Of a DNA stretch of 64,000 nucleotides, positions 36,659-48,322 are shown in pieces (within the stretch, counting starts at the first letter, position 1; every line of letters begins with the position of its first letter). The stretch is from Acetobacter sp. GTDB taxonomy: Bacteria > Pseudomonadota > Alphaproteobacteria > Acetobacterales > Acetobacteraceae. The notes beneath the pieces were generated by a model. It did not search any database. It saw only the letters and a list, made by a program, of their open reading frames with translations, and was not told the origin of the DNA. The position numbers and the translations under genes are program-made. The stretch spans positions 1,922,001 through 1,986,000 of the forward strand of contig NZ_JAKVME010000001.1 of assembly GCF_022483985.1 (NCBI RefSeq), in the 5' to 3' direction.

Positions 36659-37474
36659 TTATCCTTCTTCCTGTGTACTGTCTGTGATGGTGTGTAATGG
36701 CGGCTCCGGGTTTCGCTCGAACAGGAACCGCAATCCGTTGATGGTCAATTCAGGGTCGATATGGTCGAAAACCTCTGTCCCCTCAGAGAAGAGCGGCGCG
36801 AGACCACCAGTCGCAAGCACCTTCATCGGGGCTCCGAACTCCCGTTTGACCCGCTCGACAAGTCCTTCGATCAATCCGACATATCCCCAGAACACGCCTG
36901 ACCGCATGGCCATGTTCGTATTCTTCCCGATAACAAGGCCGCCTTCCGGGCGACCAATTCCAATCCGCGGCAGACGCGCCGCGGCCATATGCAGGGCTTC
37001 AACCGACAGGTTGATGCCGGGAGCAATGATGCCACCCAGATACGTTCCGTCTTCCGCCACGACGTCAAACGTGGTGGCGGTGCCGAAATCAATGACCACC
37101 AGCGGACCACCATAAAGGCGCTGGGCCGCGAGCCCGTTCAGCAGACGGTCAACGCCCACTTCCGTCGGGTTATCCAGTGCAATCCGGAAGCCCCAGTCCA
37201 GACGGGACGAGGCCACGAGAGGCTCCACATTGAAATACTGACGGCAGAGCTGGCGGAGATGATAGAAAGCTGCTGGCACAACCGTACCGATGGCGGCGCC
37301 TGTAATGTCCTCTGGCGCAATCCCTTCGTTGCGAAGCAGCGTCAGCAGCCACACCGCGTATTCGTCGCTTGTGCGCTGCGTCTGCATGGAGATGCGCCAG
37401 GTTCCACGCCATTTTTCCCCGTCATCGACAGCAAAAACAGCGTTCGTATTGCCTGCGTCAATGACCAGCAGCAC
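36659..37474 (-). CDS. coaX: Type III pantothenate kinase
   Basis: 271 residues with a GTG start at 37474 (protein [16 protein letters not shown]). This start matches the family N-terminus exactly and has GGAAG upstream; the ATG at 37492 would add six foreign residues. Acidic and phosphate-binding motifs [28 protein letters not shown] and GGIIAPGI are visible. First step of coenzyme A synthesis, ATP-dependent and not feedback-inhibited. It overlaps the birA 3' end. Confidence 0.92.
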   Translation of the reverse strand: MLLVIDAGNTNAVFAVDDGEKWRGTWRISMQTQRTSDEYAVWLLTLLRNEGIAPEDITGAAIGTVVPAAFYHLRQLCRQYFNVEPLVASSRLDWGFRIALDNPTEVGVDRLLNGLAAQRLYGGPLVVIDFGTATTFDVVAEDGTYLGGIIAPGINLSVEALHMAAARLPRIGIGRPEGGLVIGKNTNMAMRSGVFWGYVGLIEGLVERVKREFGAPMKVLATGGLAPLFSEGTEVFDHIDPELTINGLRFLFERNPEPPLHTITDSTQEEG

Positions 37475-38267
37475 GACCGGCTTCCAACGCATTCACTCTG
37501 GGATCACCATAAAGCACTTCACCCGTGATCACTCTCTCGACCCTTCCATTACAGTCGAGGAGCAGCTCACCATCCTCACCAATCCCTGCAAATCTGCCCT
37601 CAGAATAGTGTCCGCCGCCATTTACTACAAGGGGCGCTCCCAAAGGCAACGATCTCTCAAGCCATGCGAGACGAATTGCTGCAAAACCTTCGGTCCTGAA
37701 AACCTGTCGCCAGTGTGTCAGTGCAGACAGGATACGCCCGGCGACAGCACGCGGCTGGCAGGAGGCTGTCCACTCCGCCAGACAGGCCAACCTCCGGCCG
37801 GGAATGACGGGAGAGGCCACAAGATTGGCCCCGAAACCAATGACCAGCCAGGGCGCGGAACCTCCTCCTGCTTCCACCAGAATACCACCCATCTTGCGAC
37901 CATCCAGCACGATGTCATTGGGCCATTTGATCCGCAGCCGGGAGCTACTGTCCCGCCCCGAAGCAAGACCGTCATGAAACGCCAGAGCCGCGATGAACGC
38001 CCATGCGCCGGGCTGTTTCCGCTCGGTCTCATCCGGCCGCAGCAATGCTGAAAGCGCCAGACTGTCTCCCGGATCAGACCAGAGACGCCCGCGACTGCCT
38101 CGGGGATTCGTCTGATGAAAGGCCAGCGCGGCGAAGCCGTCAGCCTCACCTTCCTCCGCCTTTGCAAGACAGAGGTCAGAGGTGGAGGGCAGTTCGTCGA
38201 AACATGAGAGCCGCCAGACGGGAAGCTGATCCGGACCGCTTCCCTGAGGCGCAGCCGGCTCAGTCAA
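37458..38267 (-). CDS. birA: Biotin-protein ligase
   Basis: About 269 residues from a TTG at 38267 that overlaps the nuoN stop; this start is my choice, since the longer frame runs back into nuoN. Catalytic parts: [19 protein letters not shown]-like [17 protein letters not shown], and [19 protein letters not shown]. It attaches biotin to carboxylase subunits. No N-terminal DNA-binding domain is present, so it is not a repressor. Confidence 0.88.
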   Translation of the reverse strand: MTEPAAPQGSGPDQLPVWRLSCFDELPSTSDLCLAKAEEGEADGFAALAFHQTNPRGSRGRLWSDPGDSLALSALLRPDETERKQPGAWAFIAALAFHDGLASGRDSSSRLRIKWPNDIVLDGRKMGGILVEAGGGSAPWLVIGFGANLVASPVIPGRRLACLAEWTASCQPRAVAGRILSALTHWRQVFRTEGFAAIRLAWLERSLPLGAPLVVNGGGHYSEGRFAGIGEDGELLLDCNGRVERVITGEVLYGDPRVNALEAGRAAGH

Positions 38268-39684
38268 TGAGCGCCTGCGCCGCAGCCTGCGCTGCCTCGC
38301 TGATCGGACCCAGACCAATCAGGAACAGCACCGTCGCCAGCCCCATGGCGATGGATACGAACGAGACAGACGGGGCAGGACGATCGAAGGCCGGAGCCGC
38401 CGGATCGAAATACGCCACCTTAACAATGCGGAGGTAATAAAACGCTCCAACGATGGCGGACACCACGCCGACTGCGATCAGCGGATACAGGCCTGCGTTC
38501 CAGGCTGCGGCGAACACCATGAACTTGCCGAAGAACCCGGCCAGCGGCGGCACGCCGATCATGCTGAACATGCAGATCGCCAGAACCAGAGCCAGCCCCG
38601 GATTGGTGCGCCCCAGTCCTGCGATGTCGGAGATTTCGGTAATCTCACGTCCCTGCCGACGCATGGCGGTGATCACACCGAACGTGCCCGCATTCATGAT
38701 CAGATAGGTCGTGAGATAAACCAGTGTGCCTGTCGTCCCTGCAGGAGACGCGGCGGCAAGCCCCATCATCGCATAGCCCATGTGACCGATCGACGAGTAG
38801 GCCATCAGGCGCTTGATGTTGCGCTGCGGGATGGCGGCGAAGGAACCGAACAGCATGGACAGGGCCGCGATCACTTCGATCAGCAACTGCCAGCGCGGTG
38901 ACATCGCACCGAACGGACCCGCCATCACGCGCAGAATCAGGGCGAAAGCCGCAAATTTCGGCGCACCGGCCATGTAGGCCGTCACCGGTGTCGGCGCACC
39001 CTGATAGACATCCGGCGTCCACATGTGGAACGGCACGGCGGACAGCTTGAACGCCAGCCCGACGATGACGAACACCATGCCAATCACAAGACCGACGGGC
39101 AGGATGCCTGCGCCGTTGATCTCGGCCGCGATGGGCGCGTACTCCATCGTCCCCGCATAGCCGTAGACCAGCGACACGCCATAGAGCAGAAGACCGGACG
39201 CCAGCGAACCGAGAATGAAATATTTCAGACCTGCTTCCGCTGAACCCAGACGGTCCCGCTCCATGGCGCACAGAACGTAAATCGCCAGTGAGGACAGTTC
39301 CAGCCCGACAAACAGCGTCATCAGATTGGTGGACGACGCCATGACCATCGCCCCGAGGGTCGAGAACAGCACGAGAATGGGCATCTCGAACGGCAGTTCA
39401 CGGTGCTCGTTGGTGTAACCCACCGACAGGGCAATCGCCACCACGCCACCGACAATCGCCAGCAGCTTGATGAAGCGAGCGAACGCATCGACCACGAAGA
39501 GCCCATCATAGCCAACGCCACCATAGGACGTGGCCACCAGAAACCCCGTGACCACGAAGGCCGCGATGCTCAGCGTCGCCGATGGCAGAAAGGCATGGCC
39601 TTTCCTCGTGAGCACACCCACCGAGAGGATAAGGAGACCGCTGACCGCCAGAACGATTTCCGGCAACGCAAGTATCCAGTTCAT
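38260..39684 (-). CDS. nuoN: Complex I subunit NuoN
   Basis: 474-residue antiporter-like membrane subunit with about 14 helices. It has the family features: ELSSLAIYVLCA (transmembrane helix 5 Glu), KYFILGSLASGLLLYG, and FKLSAVPFHMWTPDVYQGAPTPVTA (helix 7 Lys and loop). It carries protons in the distal arm of NADH dehydrogenase. It follows nuoL directly, with no nuoM gene between them. Confidence 0.96.
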   Translation of the reverse strand: MNWILALPEIVLAVSGLLILSVGVLTRKGHAFLPSATLSIAAFVVTGFLVATSYGGVGYDGLFVVDAFARFIKLLAIVGGVVAIALSVGYTNEHRELPFEMPILVLFSTLGAMVMASSTNLMTLFVGLELSSLAIYVLCAMERDRLGSAEAGLKYFILGSLASGLLLYGVSLVYGYAGTMEYAPIAAEINGAGILPVGLVIGMVFVIVGLAFKLSAVPFHMWTPDVYQGAPTPVTAYMAGAPKFAAFALILRVMAGPFGAMSPRWQLLIEVIAALSMLFGSFAAIPQRNIKRLMAYSSIGHMGYAMMGLAAASPAGTTGTLVYLTTYLIMNAGTFGVITAMRRQGREITEISDIAGLGRTNPGLALVLAICMFSMIGVPPLAGFFGKFMVFAAAWNAGLYPLIAVGVVSAIVGAFYYLRIVKVAYFDPAAPAFDRPAPSVSFVSIAMGLATVLFLIGLGPISEAAQAAAQALID

Positions 39685-39734
39685 CGTCCATTCTCCCCGG
39701 CGATGACGTGCAGGATTTCAGAAAAGCCGCTCAT
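39681..39734 (-). CDS. 17-codon frame in the place of nuoM
   Basis: MSGFSEILHVIAGENGR starts inside the nuoL stop (ATGA) and ends inside the nuoN start (ATGA). A full NuoM gene (about 500 codons) is expected exactly here. The double ATGA coupling is what would remain if an in-frame deletion removed nearly all of nuoM, but the peptide is too short to prove descent. It could equally be a chance frame in the spacer. Confidence 0.35.
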   Translation of the reverse strand: MSGFSEILHVIAGENGR

Positions 39735-41674
39735 CGGAAAAAGACCACGGTGCTGACAAACACGACCAGACCGACAAGCATGGTAAACGCATAGATGGCG
39801 ATAGACCCCGTCTGCGTGCGCGTCGCGGTAACCGCCGTGCCACGCGTAATCTCGGCGAGACCGACCGGGATTTTCTCGATCACACCTTCGTCCACACCAT
39901 GCCACAGGGCACGGGCAATGGCGCGATAAGGCTTCACGAAAACCACGTCATACAATTCGTCGAAATACCATTTATTGAGCAGGAACTGATAAACCGGACG
40001 GAAGGACGTGGCGATCTGCCCCGGCAGCTCCGGCTTGGCGATATAAAGAACATAAGCCAGCGCGATACCCAGCAGACCGACAATGCTTGGCAGCAGTCCG
40101 ATCAGCGTCGGAACATCCTCAAGCGAGGCGATGATCGTGTTGCCCGGAGCATTGAAAATCGCCCCCTGCCAGAATCCTTCCTGCCTGCCGCCGATATAGA
40201 GCGGTGCCAGAGCAGCACCGGCAACCAGCGCGCCGATCGACAGGATCATGACCGGGGCCAGCATGACCGCCGGACTTTCATGGGCATGATCGAACGCATG
40301 CTGGTCACGGGGTTTGCCATGAAACACGAGGAAAATCAGACGCCAGCTATACAGCGCTGTGATGAAAGCCGTGACCGTGCCGAGAATCCAGCCATAGGTG
40401 CCAACACCGGAATGCGAGACCCATGCTGCGTTCAGGATGGCGTCCTTCGACCAGTAACCGGCGAAGGGGAAGACGCCCGCCAGCGCCAGACTGCCGATCC
40501 ACATCATAGCGTAGGTGACCGGGATCTTCTTCCACAGGCCGCCCATGCGGAACATGTCCTGTTCCTCGTGCATCGCATGGATCACACAGCCTGCGCCGAG
40601 AAACAGCATCGCCTTGAAAAAGGCGTGCGTGGTCAGATGGAACACGGCCGCCTGATAGGCTCCGACACCGATGGCCATGAACATGTAACCAAGCTGCGAG
40701 CAGGTGGAATAAGCGATCGTACGCTTGATGTCCGGCTGCACCATACCGACAGTCGCCGCAAAGAAGCAGGTCGTGGCCCCGATCAGCACGATGAAGATGC
40801 GTGTGTCAGGTGCGAACTCGACCAGCGGCGACATGCGCGCCATCAGGAAGACGCCCGCCGTGACCATGGTGGCGGCGTGAATGAGAGCGGAAACCGGCGT
40901 CGGCCCTTCCATCGCATCCGGCAGCCATGTGTGCAGGAACAATTGCGCCGACTTGCCCATCGCGCCGATGAACAGCAGCGTCGCAATGACCTCGATGACG
41001 GAGTGGACCGAACCGAACAGATAGTAGCCGGTCTGCACATGGTCCGGGACCGTGGCGAAGATGTCGTCATACTGGACCGTGCCGAACACCACGAAGATCA
41101 GGCCGATGCCGACAAGGAAGAACAGGTCGGCCACACGGTTGACCACGAACGCCTTGATCGCTGCGGCGCAGGCGCTTGGCTTCTGATACCAGTATCCGAT
41201 CAGCAGGTAACTCGCGAGACCGACCCCTTCCCAGCCGAAGAAGAGCTGGATCAGGTCGTTGGACGTGACCAGCATCAGCATGGCGAATGTGAACAGCGAC
41301 AGGTAGGAGAAGAACCGGTAACGCGGCATCGTATCGTGCGCCATGTAGCCGATGCTATAGATGTGCACGAGCGTCGAGACGGTCAGCACCATCGCCACCA
41401 TGGTAACCGACAGCGTGTCGAAGCGGAGCGCCCAGTTCACATGGAAGGAACCGGCGTCAACCCAGTGCGCCAGCAGAGCCACGCTCGGCATGCCGCCACC
41501 AAGGAAGCCACCGGCCAGCGCGCCATAACTGCATACCGTAGCGATGAGCATGCACAGGACCGTCACGGCCTGCGCCGCGCCGTCGCCGATGCGACGCCCG
41601 AACAGTCCGGCAATGGCCGAGCCGCCCAGCGGGGCCAGTGTCGCGATCGAAAAGAGGATGAGTGCTGCCTGCAT
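39731..41674 (-). CDS. nuoL: Complex I subunit NuoL
   Basis: 647 residues, the largest antiporter-like subunit. Key parts are LIQLFFGWEGVGLASYLLIG, FLHTWLPDAMEGPTPVSALI and KRTIAYSTCSQLGYMF, with the long C-terminal lateral helix region (from about 520) present. It forms the distal end of the proton-pumping arm. In other complexes it contacts NuoM, which is not encoded in this operon. Confidence 0.96.
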   Translation of the reverse strand: MQAALILFSIATLAPLGGSAIAGLFGRRIGDGAAQAVTVLCMLIATVCSYGALAGGFLGGGMPSVALLAHWVDAGSFHVNWALRFDTLSVTMVAMVLTVSTLVHIYSIGYMAHDTMPRYRFFSYLSLFTFAMLMLVTSNDLIQLFFGWEGVGLASYLLIGYWYQKPSACAAAIKAFVVNRVADLFFLVGIGLIFVVFGTVQYDDIFATVPDHVQTGYYLFGSVHSVIEVIATLLFIGAMGKSAQLFLHTWLPDAMEGPTPVSALIHAATMVTAGVFLMARMSPLVEFAPDTRIFIVLIGATTCFFAATVGMVQPDIKRTIAYSTCSQLGYMFMAIGVGAYQAAVFHLTTHAFFKAMLFLGAGCVIHAMHEEQDMFRMGGLWKKIPVTYAMMWIGSLALAGVFPFAGYWSKDAILNAAWVSHSGVGTYGWILGTVTAFITALYSWRLIFLVFHGKPRDQHAFDHAHESPAVMLAPVMILSIGALVAGAALAPLYIGGRQEGFWQGAIFNAPGNTIIASLEDVPTLIGLLPSIVGLLGIALAYVLYIAKPELPGQIATSFRPVYQFLLNKWYFDELYDVVFVKPYRAIARALWHGVDEGVIEKIPVGLAEITRGTAVTATRTQTGSIAIYAFTMLVGLVVFVSTVVFFR

Positions 41675-41679
41675 GATGC

Positions 41680-42003
41680 TCAGCCCTTCATCGTCGCAAC
41701 GTCCTCGACCTGAATCGAGCCACGGTTGCGGAAATAGACAGTGAGGATGGCCAGACCAATCGCGGCTTCAGCGGCCGCGATGGTCAGCACGAACAGCGTG
41801 AGCACCTGTCCCGAGAGATCGCCCAGCACGGAGGAGAACGCCACCAGGTTGAGATTGGCGGCCAGCAGGATCAGCTCCATCGACATCATGATGATGATGA
41901 TGTTCTTCCGGTTGAGAAAGATGCCGAACACGCCGAGCACGAGCAGCGCCGCGCTGACCGTCAGGTAGGGGCCAAGCCCGATCTGGGCGATTGTCGTGTT
42001 CAT
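41680..42003 (-). CDS. nuoK: Complex I subunit NuoK
   Basis: 107 residues with three membrane helices. [18 protein letters not shown] contains the conserved buried Glu, and [16 protein letters not shown] the second. It overlaps nuoJ by 4 bp. Confidence 0.95.
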   Translation of the reverse strand: MNTTIAQIGLGPYLTVSAALLVLGVFGIFLNRKNIIIIMMSMELILLAANLNLVAFSSVLGDLSGQVLTLFVLTIAAAEAAIGLAILTVYFRNRGSIQVEDVATMKG

Positions 42004-42725
42004 TCTGCATCTCCTTCACCCGGCTCGCGCGTCTCCGCGGCAGGGACTCCGTAAGAACCCGGAACGGCTGTCACGTAATAGGAATCGTTGGGGCGGATGA
42101 AGCCGCCATTCGCATCCGTGCCCTGCCCCAGCGGCAGGGTCATCATCTCCAGCGTGTCGGCGCGCTTGCGCTCATGCTGGCGGGCGATGATCTGGCGACG
42201 GCCCATCGGACGGTCACGCAGTGTCAGGGTGATCGCGCCGATCATGGCGACGAGCAGCACGATACCGCAGAGCTGGAACAGCAGGATGTAGTGCGTATAG
42301 ATCAGGTTACCGAGTGCGCCGGTGTTGGTGGCGGCGCCTCCGGGCAGGCCGAGACCACCCGTGATCGGCGCGGGCATGACCGGGGACATGCCCCAGTGAA
42401 GACCCGCCATCGCCAGTTCGACGAACAGGATGCAGCCGACCACGGCCCCGATGGGCGCGTAACGTTGCAGGCCTTCCCGCATCTTCGTGAAGTCGATGTC
42501 GAGCATCATCACCACGAACAGGAACAGCACGGCCACCGCGCCGACATAGACGATCACCAGGATCATCGCGAGGAACTCAGCCCCGGCAACGAGGAAGAGT
42601 CCGGCAGCATTGAAGAACGCAAGGATCAGGAACAGGACCGAATGGACCGGGTTACGTGCGCTGATCACCATGGCGGCGGAACCGACCAGAATGGTGGCGA
42701 ACACATAAAAGACGAGCTGGACCAT
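42000..42725 (-). CDS. nuoJ: Complex I subunit NuoJ
   Basis: 241 residues. Five membrane helices, with [20 protein letters not shown] and [18 protein letters not shown] (the pi-bulge helix involved in coupling), are followed by a cytoplasmic tail of about 70 residues, somewhat longer than in E. coli. Confidence 0.94.
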   Translation of the reverse strand: MVQLVFYVFATILVGSAAMVISARNPVHSVLFLILAFFNAAGLFLVAGAEFLAMILVIVYVGAVAVLFLFVVMMLDIDFTKMREGLQRYAPIGAVVGCILFVELAMAGLHWGMSPVMPAPITGGLGLPGGAATNTGALGNLIYTHYILLFQLCGIVLLVAMIGAITLTLRDRPMGRRQIIARQHERKRADTLEMMTLPLGQGTDANGGFIRPNDSYYVTAVPGSYGVPAAETREPGEGDAE

Positions 42726-42785
42726 CAGACACAGCCTCCCCTGAAACAGGCGGCGGACACGGCTACGGACATAGCGTGGGGCCGA

Positions 42786-43274
42786 TCAGCGATAAGGCGC
42801 ATCGAGTTCGAGCCTCCGTGCCAGCACGCTCTCCCAGCGGTCGCCGTTCGAGAGCAGCTTTTCCTTGTTGTACATGAGTTCCTCACGGGTCTCCGTGGCG
42901 AACTCGTAGTTCGGCCCCTCGACAATCGCATCCACCGGGCAGGCTTCCTCGCACAGGCCGCAATAGATGCACTTCGTCATATCGATATCGTAGCGCGTGG
43001 TACGGCGGGAACCGTCGTCACGCGGCTCGGCCTCGATGACGATCGCCTCCGCCGGACAGGTCGCCTCGCACAGCTTGCAGGCGATGCAGCGTTCCTCGCC
43101 GTTCGGGTAGCGACGCAGGGCGTGCTCACCACGGAAACGCGGAGAAAGCGGCCCCTTTTCGTAAGGATAGTTGATGGTGACTTTCGGCTTGAACATCGTC
43201 CTGAATGTCGCGGCCATGCCGGAGACGATTTCGGTCAGCAGAAAAGCCTTCAGCGCACGATCCATGCCAGCCAT
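42786..43274 (-). CDS. nuoI: Complex I subunit NuoI
   Basis: 162 residues. It carries the two [4Fe-4S] clusters N6a and N6b through [16 protein letters not shown] and [16 protein letters not shown]. It links the peripheral arm to the quinone site. Its ATG shares one base with the nuoH stop codon. Confidence 0.96.
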   Translation of the reverse strand: MAGMDRALKAFLLTEIVSGMAATFRTMFKPKVTINYPYEKGPLSPRFRGEHALRRYPNGEERCIACKLCEATCPAEAIVIEAEPRDDGSRRTTRYDIDMTKCIYCGLCEEACPVDAIVEGPNYEFATETREELMYNKEKLLSNGDRWESVLARRLELDAPYR

Positions 43275-44296
43275 CAGCTTACTCCCTGCGGCAGAAGACC
43301 CGTTGCAAGCAGGAACCCGGCGGTCGCGATCATCCAGAGCAGCGAGAACGGCAGGAACACTTTCCAGCCAAGACGCATGAGATGATCATACCGGAAACGA
43401 GGGAACGTTGCGCGGGTCCAGATAAAGACGAAAAGACAGAACAGGATTTTGGCGATCAGCCAGAGCGGACCCGGTATCCATGTCAGCGGCGCGATGCCAA
43501 GCGGCGGCAGCCAGCCACCGAGAAACAGGATGCTGACCATGCCGGACATGAGGATCATGTTGGCATATTCGCCAAGAAAGAAGAGACCGAAAGAGAGAGA
43601 GGAATATTCGACGAAGAAGCCCGCCACCAGCTCACTCTCGCCTTCGGGGAGATCGAAGGGCGCCCGGTTCGTCTCGGCCAGCGCCGAGATGAAGAACAGG
43701 ATGAACATCGGGAACATCGGCACGCAGAACCAGACATGCCGCTGCGCCAGCACGATGTCGTTGAGGTTCAGGCTCCCCACCGCCAGCAGCACGGAGACGA
43801 TCACCAGACCGATGGAGACCTCGTAGGACACCATCTGCGCGGCGGAGCGAAGGCTGCCGAGAAAGGCGTATTTGGAGTTCGACGCCCAGCCCGCGATGAG
43901 CATGCCGTAGACACCGAGCGAAGAGATCGCCAGCAGGTAGAGGATGCCCACATTGATGTTGGCGACCGCCAGCCCGTTACCCGTCGGGATGACCGCCCAC
44001 GCCGTCATGGCCAGCGAGAAGGTCAGGAACGGCGCGAACAGGAAGAGGAAGCGATTGGCCCCGGTGGGGATGATCGTTTCCTTGGTGATCATCTTGATCG
44101 CATCGGCGAACGCCTGAAGCAGACCGAAAATGCCGTTCACGTTTGGACCACGGCGCATCTGCATCGCGGCCATCACCTTACGCTCCATGAGCGTCAGGTA
44201 AGCCACGCCGATCAGCAGCGGCACGAGGACCGCGAGCGTCTCCAGCACCATGAGAATGAGCTGGCCGGCAAGCGTATGGAAGAAAAAGTCAGCCAC
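43274..44296 (-). CDS. nuoH: Complex I subunit NuoH
   Basis: About 340 residues from a GTG at 44296; starting there avoids overlap with nuoG, which the ATG at 44323 would cause. About eight membrane helices; [17 protein letters not shown] and [20 protein letters not shown] are hallmark quinone-chamber sequences. Confidence 0.94.
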   Translation of the reverse strand: MADFFFHTLAGQLILMVLETLAVLVPLLIGVAYLTLMERKVMAAMQMRRGPNVNGIFGLLQAFADAIKMITKETIIPTGANRFLFLFAPFLTFSLAMTAWAVIPTGNGLAVANINVGILYLLAISSLGVYGMLIAGWASNSKYAFLGSLRSAAQMVSYEVSIGLVIVSVLLAVGSLNLNDIVLAQRHVWFCVPMFPMFILFFISALAETNRAPFDLPEGESELVAGFFVEYSSLSFGLFFLGEYANMILMSGMVSILFLGGWLPPLGIAPLTWIPGPLWLIAKILFCLFVFIWTRATFPRFRYDHLMRLGWKVFLPFSLLWMIATAGFLLATGLLPQGVS

Positions 44297-44300
44297 GTTC

Positions 44301-46337
44301 CTACTCCGCCGCCACAGCCACACTCGGCGCGTAGACTTCCGCGCACTCGATCATGGTCGGACTGGACCGACTGATCGAGTTTGTCAGGTAATAACTCCGG
44401 GAGAACGGCAGCAGCGGCTTGGCCTGAATGCTGTCCGAACCCGCTTCCTCAGCCGTTTCCCCTGCCGCCGAGGACACACCGAGCTGAAGCCGCTCACGCA
44501 GCGCCTCGATCGTGTCATAAGGCAGCTTCGCGCCCAGCACTTCCGAGGCGGCGCGGATGATCTTCCAGTCCTCCTTCGCCTCTCCCGGCGGGAACACCGC
44601 CTGGAAGCTGCGCTGGATGCGGCCTTCCGTGTTGACCCATGTGCCCGATTTCTCGGTATAGGCCGAACCGGGCAGGATCACATCGGCGCGGGCCGCGCCC
44701 GCATCGCCATGATGCCCCTGATAGATCACGAATGTTTCCGGGCTGATGGCGTTCACGGAGAACTCGTCCGCTCCCAGCAGCCAGAGCGCATCAACCCCGC
44801 TGCTCAGCATCCCGCGCAGACTGCGACCACCATTGCGCGGCACGAAGCCGAGGTCGAGCGCCGCAACCCGCGAGGCCGCCGTATGCAGGATGTTCAGGCC
44901 GTTCCAGTCGTCCGTCAGAGCGCCGACCGATTCCGCCAGAGCGCGACAGGCTTTCAGGATAGCGCCGGAATCCTCGCGGGTCAGAGCTTCCTGTCCGACG
45001 ATGATCATCGGCTTCTTCGCGGCCTTCAGCTTTTCGACAAATTCGACATTGCCGCTCAGCAGACCGTTCACCGAGACCGGGTTGTTGCCCAGATCCTCAT
45101 ACGCCCATGTCGGGTCAGACATAAGCGTGCCGATGACACCGATCGGCAGACCACCGCGTCCCAGGGACAGATAGCGCTTGCGGATACGGGCGTTCAGAAC
45201 CGGTGCATCGAGACGCGGGTTTGCTCCGACCACGAGAATCGCATCCGCTTCATCAATACCGGTGATGCCACTGGCAAAAGTATACCGCGAACGGTCCGAC
45301 AGATCGTATTTCGCGCCATCCTGACGGCAGTCGAGATTGAGCGAACCGAGCGACCACATCAGATCCCGCAGCGCCATGATGCTTTCGGCATCACACAGAT
45401 CACCGACGATCGCGCCGATCCGGCTTCCGGGCATACCCTCAAGCCGTTTGGCGATGGCGACGAAGGCGTCCTGCCAGCTTGCCGGATGCAGCTTGCCATG
45501 CACACGCACCCACGGACGGTCGAGGCGACGGCGCTTCAGGCCATCGACGGAGAAACGGCCCTTGTCGGACAGCCATTCCTCGTTCACCTCATCATTCACG
45601 CGGGGAACGATGCGCTTCACCTCGCCGCCACGCGCCTGAATCTGGATGTTGGTGCCGACCGCATCCATCACGTCGATGGCGTCAGTCTTCCGCATCTCCC
45701 ACGGACGGGCCTGAAAGGCGGACGGTTTGGAAGTCAGCGCGCCAACCGGACAGATATCGATCAGATTGCCGGACAGTTCCGAGGTCAGCGCTTTCTCGAC
45801 ATAGGTGGTGATCTCCAGATTTTCACCACGCGAGATGCCGCCCAGTTCCGGGGTGCCCGCCACTTCCGCACTGAAACGGACACAGCGTGTGCACTGGATG
45901 CAGCGCGTCATCACCGTCTTTACCAGCGGGCCGAGATTTTTGTCGGTAACGGCACGCTTTTCCTCGTGGTAGCGGGAAATGCCACTGCCGTAGCCGTACG
46001 CCTGATCCTGAAGATCACACTCACCGCCCTGATCACAGATCGGGCAATCGAGTGGATGGTTGATGAGGAGGAACTCCATCACCGCCCGACGCGCCTTACG
46101 GACCGTTTCCGTGTCCGTGAAGATTTTCATCCCCTCGTTGACGGGAAAACCGCATGAAGCGACCGGTTTCGGAGCCCGCTCGACCTCAACGAGGCACATA
46201 CGGCAGTTGCCCGCGACCGACAGACGTTCATGATAGCAGAAACGCGGAATTTCCTTGCCCGCCGCCTCACACGCCTGAAGGGCGGAGGAACCGGGAGCGA
46301 CATCGACGGGCGTGCCGTCAACAATGACTCTGACCAT
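44301..46337 (-). CDS. nuoG: Complex I subunit NuoG
   Basis: 678 residues. The N-terminal ferredoxin-like domain carries cluster N1b ([15 protein letters not shown]), a His-Cys site for N5, [15 protein letters not shown] and [10 protein letters not shown] (N4). The rest is a molybdopterin-enzyme-like domain without molybdenum. It starts 5 bp after the nuoF stop. Confidence 0.95.
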   Translation of the reverse strand: MVRVIVDGTPVDVAPGSSALQACEAAGKEIPRFCYHERLSVAGNCRMCLVEVERAPKPVASCGFPVNEGMKIFTDTETVRKARRAVMEFLLINHPLDCPICDQGGECDLQDQAYGYGSGISRYHEEKRAVTDKNLGPLVKTVMTRCIQCTRCVRFSAEVAGTPELGGISRGENLEITTYVEKALTSELSGNLIDICPVGALTSKPSAFQARPWEMRKTDAIDVMDAVGTNIQIQARGGEVKRIVPRVNDEVNEEWLSDKGRFSVDGLKRRRLDRPWVRVHGKLHPASWQDAFVAIAKRLEGMPGSRIGAIVGDLCDAESIMALRDLMWSLGSLNLDCRQDGAKYDLSDRSRYTFASGITGIDEADAILVVGANPRLDAPVLNARIRKRYLSLGRGGLPIGVIGTLMSDPTWAYEDLGNNPVSVNGLLSGNVEFVEKLKAAKKPMIIVGQEALTREDSGAILKACRALAESVGALTDDWNGLNILHTAASRVAALDLGFVPRNGGRSLRGMLSSGVDALWLLGADEFSVNAISPETFVIYQGHHGDAGAARADVILPGSAYTEKSGTWVNTEGRIQRSFQAVFPPGEAKEDWKIIRAASEVLGAKLPYDTIEALRERLQLGVSSAAGETAEEAGSDSIQAKPLLPFSRSYYLTNSISRSSPTMIECAEVYAPSVAVAAE

Positions 46338-46342
46338 CCGCC

Positions 46343-47677
46343 TTACTCCGCCGCAATCGCTACGACAGGCGTTCCCGTAGGCACCTGCACCTGCTGCGAA
46401 CCACCATGCCGCCGCTTATAGTCATGGATACGCTCTTCCATGAGCGGGCGGAAATGCCGGATCAGGCCCTGAATGGGCCATGCCGCCGCATCACCAAGCG
46501 CACAGATCGTATGCCCTTCGACCTGCCTTGTGACCTGCTCCAGCATGTCGATTTCCTCGATTTCGGCGCGGCCTTCGACCATGCGGTTCATGACGCGCAT
46601 CATCCAGCCGGTGCCTTCACGGCAAGGCGTGCACTGGCCGCAGCTCTCATGCTTGAAGAACTGCGAGAAGCGGGCAATCGCCTTGATGATGTCCGTGGAT
46701 TTATCCATCACGATCATGCAGCCCGTTCCGAGTCCTGACTGCACCGCCCGCAGGCTATCATAGTCCATCAGCACGGTCTCACAGACATCCTTCGGTAGCA
46801 GCGGCACCGAGCAGCCACCCGGAATGACTGCAAGCAGATTGTCCCATCCACCACGCACACCGCCGCCATGCTTCTCGATGATCTCCTTCATCGAAACGCC
46901 GAGTTCTTCCTCGAACACGCACGGCGTATTCACATGACCGGAAATGGCCATCAGCTTGGTGCCCGCATTGTTCGGACGGCCGAGTGCGGAGAACCATGCT
47001 GCCCCGCGCCGCAGGATCGTGGACGCCGAAGCGATCGACTCCACATTATTCACCGTCGTCGGGCAGCCATACAGGCCCGCGCCAGCCGGGAACGGCGGCT
47101 TCATGCGCGGCTGGCCCTTCTTGCCTTCAAGGCTTTCCAGCAGGGCGGTTTCCTCGCCACAGATGTAAGCGCCTGCGCCGCGATGAAGATAGAAGTCGAA
47201 ATCCCAGCCCGTGCCCGCAGCATTTTTGCCAAGCAGTCCGGCTTCATACGCTTCATCAATGGCGATCTGGAGATGACGCGCTTCGTTATAGAACTCACCG
47301 CGCACATAGATGTAGGAAGCGTGCGCTCCCATCGCGAAGGAGGCGATCAGCGCGCTCTCGATCAGTTTGTGCGGCTCATGGCGCAGAATCTCGCGATCCT
47401 TGCAGGTGCCCGGCTCGGACTCGTCACCATTGATGACGAGGTAGCGTGGTGCCGGTCCGTCACCTTTCGGCATGAAGGACCATTTCACGCCGGTCGGGAA
47501 ACCCGCGCCACCACGCCCACGCAGGGCGGATGCCTTCATTTCATTGACGATCCAGTCGCGTCCCTTGTCGGTGATCGCTTTCGTATCGTTCCAGTCACCA
47601 CGGGCGCGCGCACCAGCCAGTCGCCAGTCATTCTGGCCATACAGGTTGGTGTAGATCCGGTCCTTATCGCTCAGCAT
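46343..47677 (-). CDS. nuoF: Complex I subunit NuoF
   Basis: 444 residues. It holds the NADH and FMN site ([39 protein letters not shown]) and cluster N3 ([12 protein letters not shown], about 350-361). Entry point of electrons into the complex. Confidence 0.97.
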   Translation of the reverse strand: MLSDKDRIYTNLYGQNDWRLAGARARGDWNDTKAITDKGRDWIVNEMKASALRGRGGAGFPTGVKWSFMPKGDGPAPRYLVINGDESEPGTCKDREILRHEPHKLIESALIASFAMGAHASYIYVRGEFYNEARHLQIAIDEAYEAGLLGKNAAGTGWDFDFYLHRGAGAYICGEETALLESLEGKKGQPRMKPPFPAGAGLYGCPTTVNNVESIASASTILRRGAAWFSALGRPNNAGTKLMAISGHVNTPCVFEEELGVSMKEIIEKHGGGVRGGWDNLLAVIPGGCSVPLLPKDVCETVLMDYDSLRAVQSGLGTGCMIVMDKSTDIIKAIARFSQFFKHESCGQCTPCREGTGWMMRVMNRMVEGRAEIEEIDMLEQVTRQVEGHTICALGDAAAWPIQGLIRHFRPLMEERIHDYKRRHGGSQQVQVPTGTPVVAIAAE

Positions 47678-47692
47678 CGTCGCAGATCTCCC

Positions 47693-48322
47693 TCAACCCT
47701 GACCCGAACCGGTCTCTTCGAGCAGCACCCGACGGCCACCCTCCGGCTCCGCGCCATGACGCCCGTTGGTCGGACCCGGCTCCGGATACTCGCCACGCTT
47801 CAGCGCTTCGATCAGCGCCTCCGTACGGGGGCCATCGAGATCCTCGAAAAAGTCGTTATCCACCTGAAGGATCGGCGCATTGGAGCACGCCCCGAGACAC
47901 TCGACCTCACTCAGCGTGAACAGACCGTCTTCACTGGTATCGCCGACATTATGAACACCGGCAGCCTTCTTGCAGGCGGACAGCACGTCATCGGAACCAC
48001 GCAGCCAGCAGGACGTCGTTGTGCAGACCTGAAGGTGATACTTCCCGATCGGTCTGGTGTTGAACATGAAGTAGAACGTCGCGACCTCGTAGATACGGAT
48101 CGGCGCGACATCCAGCCTTTCAGCCACGGCGTCCATCGCCACGGTCGGCACCCAGGCGCTGCCTGTCTGGCGCTTCATCTGGTTCTGCACGACATAGAGC
48201 AGCGGCAGAGCTCCACTCGCCTTCCGCTCCGGCGGATACTTGGCGAGGATCGTCGCGATTTCGCTTTCGCTGATCTCATCGAATTCAAAGTGATCAGGCT
48301 GCACGTTTGAAACAGCGCTCAT
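47693..48322 (-). CDS. nuoE: Complex I subunit NuoE
   Basis: 209 residues with the [2Fe-2S] N1a motif: CTTTSC (Cys pair), then [10 protein letters not shown]. The C-terminal 35 residues are extra and low in complexity, as in some alphaproteobacteria. It overlaps nuoD by 4 bp. Confidence 0.95.
   Translation of the reverse strand: MSAVSNVQPDHFEFDEISESEIATILAKYPPERKASGALPLLYVVQNQMKRQTGSAWVPTVAMDAVAERLDVAPIRIYEVATFYFMFNTRPIGKYHLQVCTTTSCWLRGSDDVLSACKKAAGVHNVGDTSEDGLFTLSEVECLGACSNAPILQVDNDFFEDLDGPRTEALIEALKRGEYPEPGPTNGRHGAEPEGGRRVLLEETGSGQG

Noticed and set aside
35015-36697. 560-codon plus-strand frame opposite rnj
   Set aside because: It is the antisense shadow of RNase J in GC-rich DNA; Arg/His/Asp-rich with no domain, while the minus strand holds complete RNase J motifs.
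39899-41713. 604-codon plus-strand frame opposite nuoL
   Set aside because: Antisense shadow; highly charged and repetitive, while the minus strand encodes all NuoL motifs.
44250-46157. 635-codon plus-strand frame opposite nuoG
   Set aside because: Antisense shadow of NuoG without recognisable domains.
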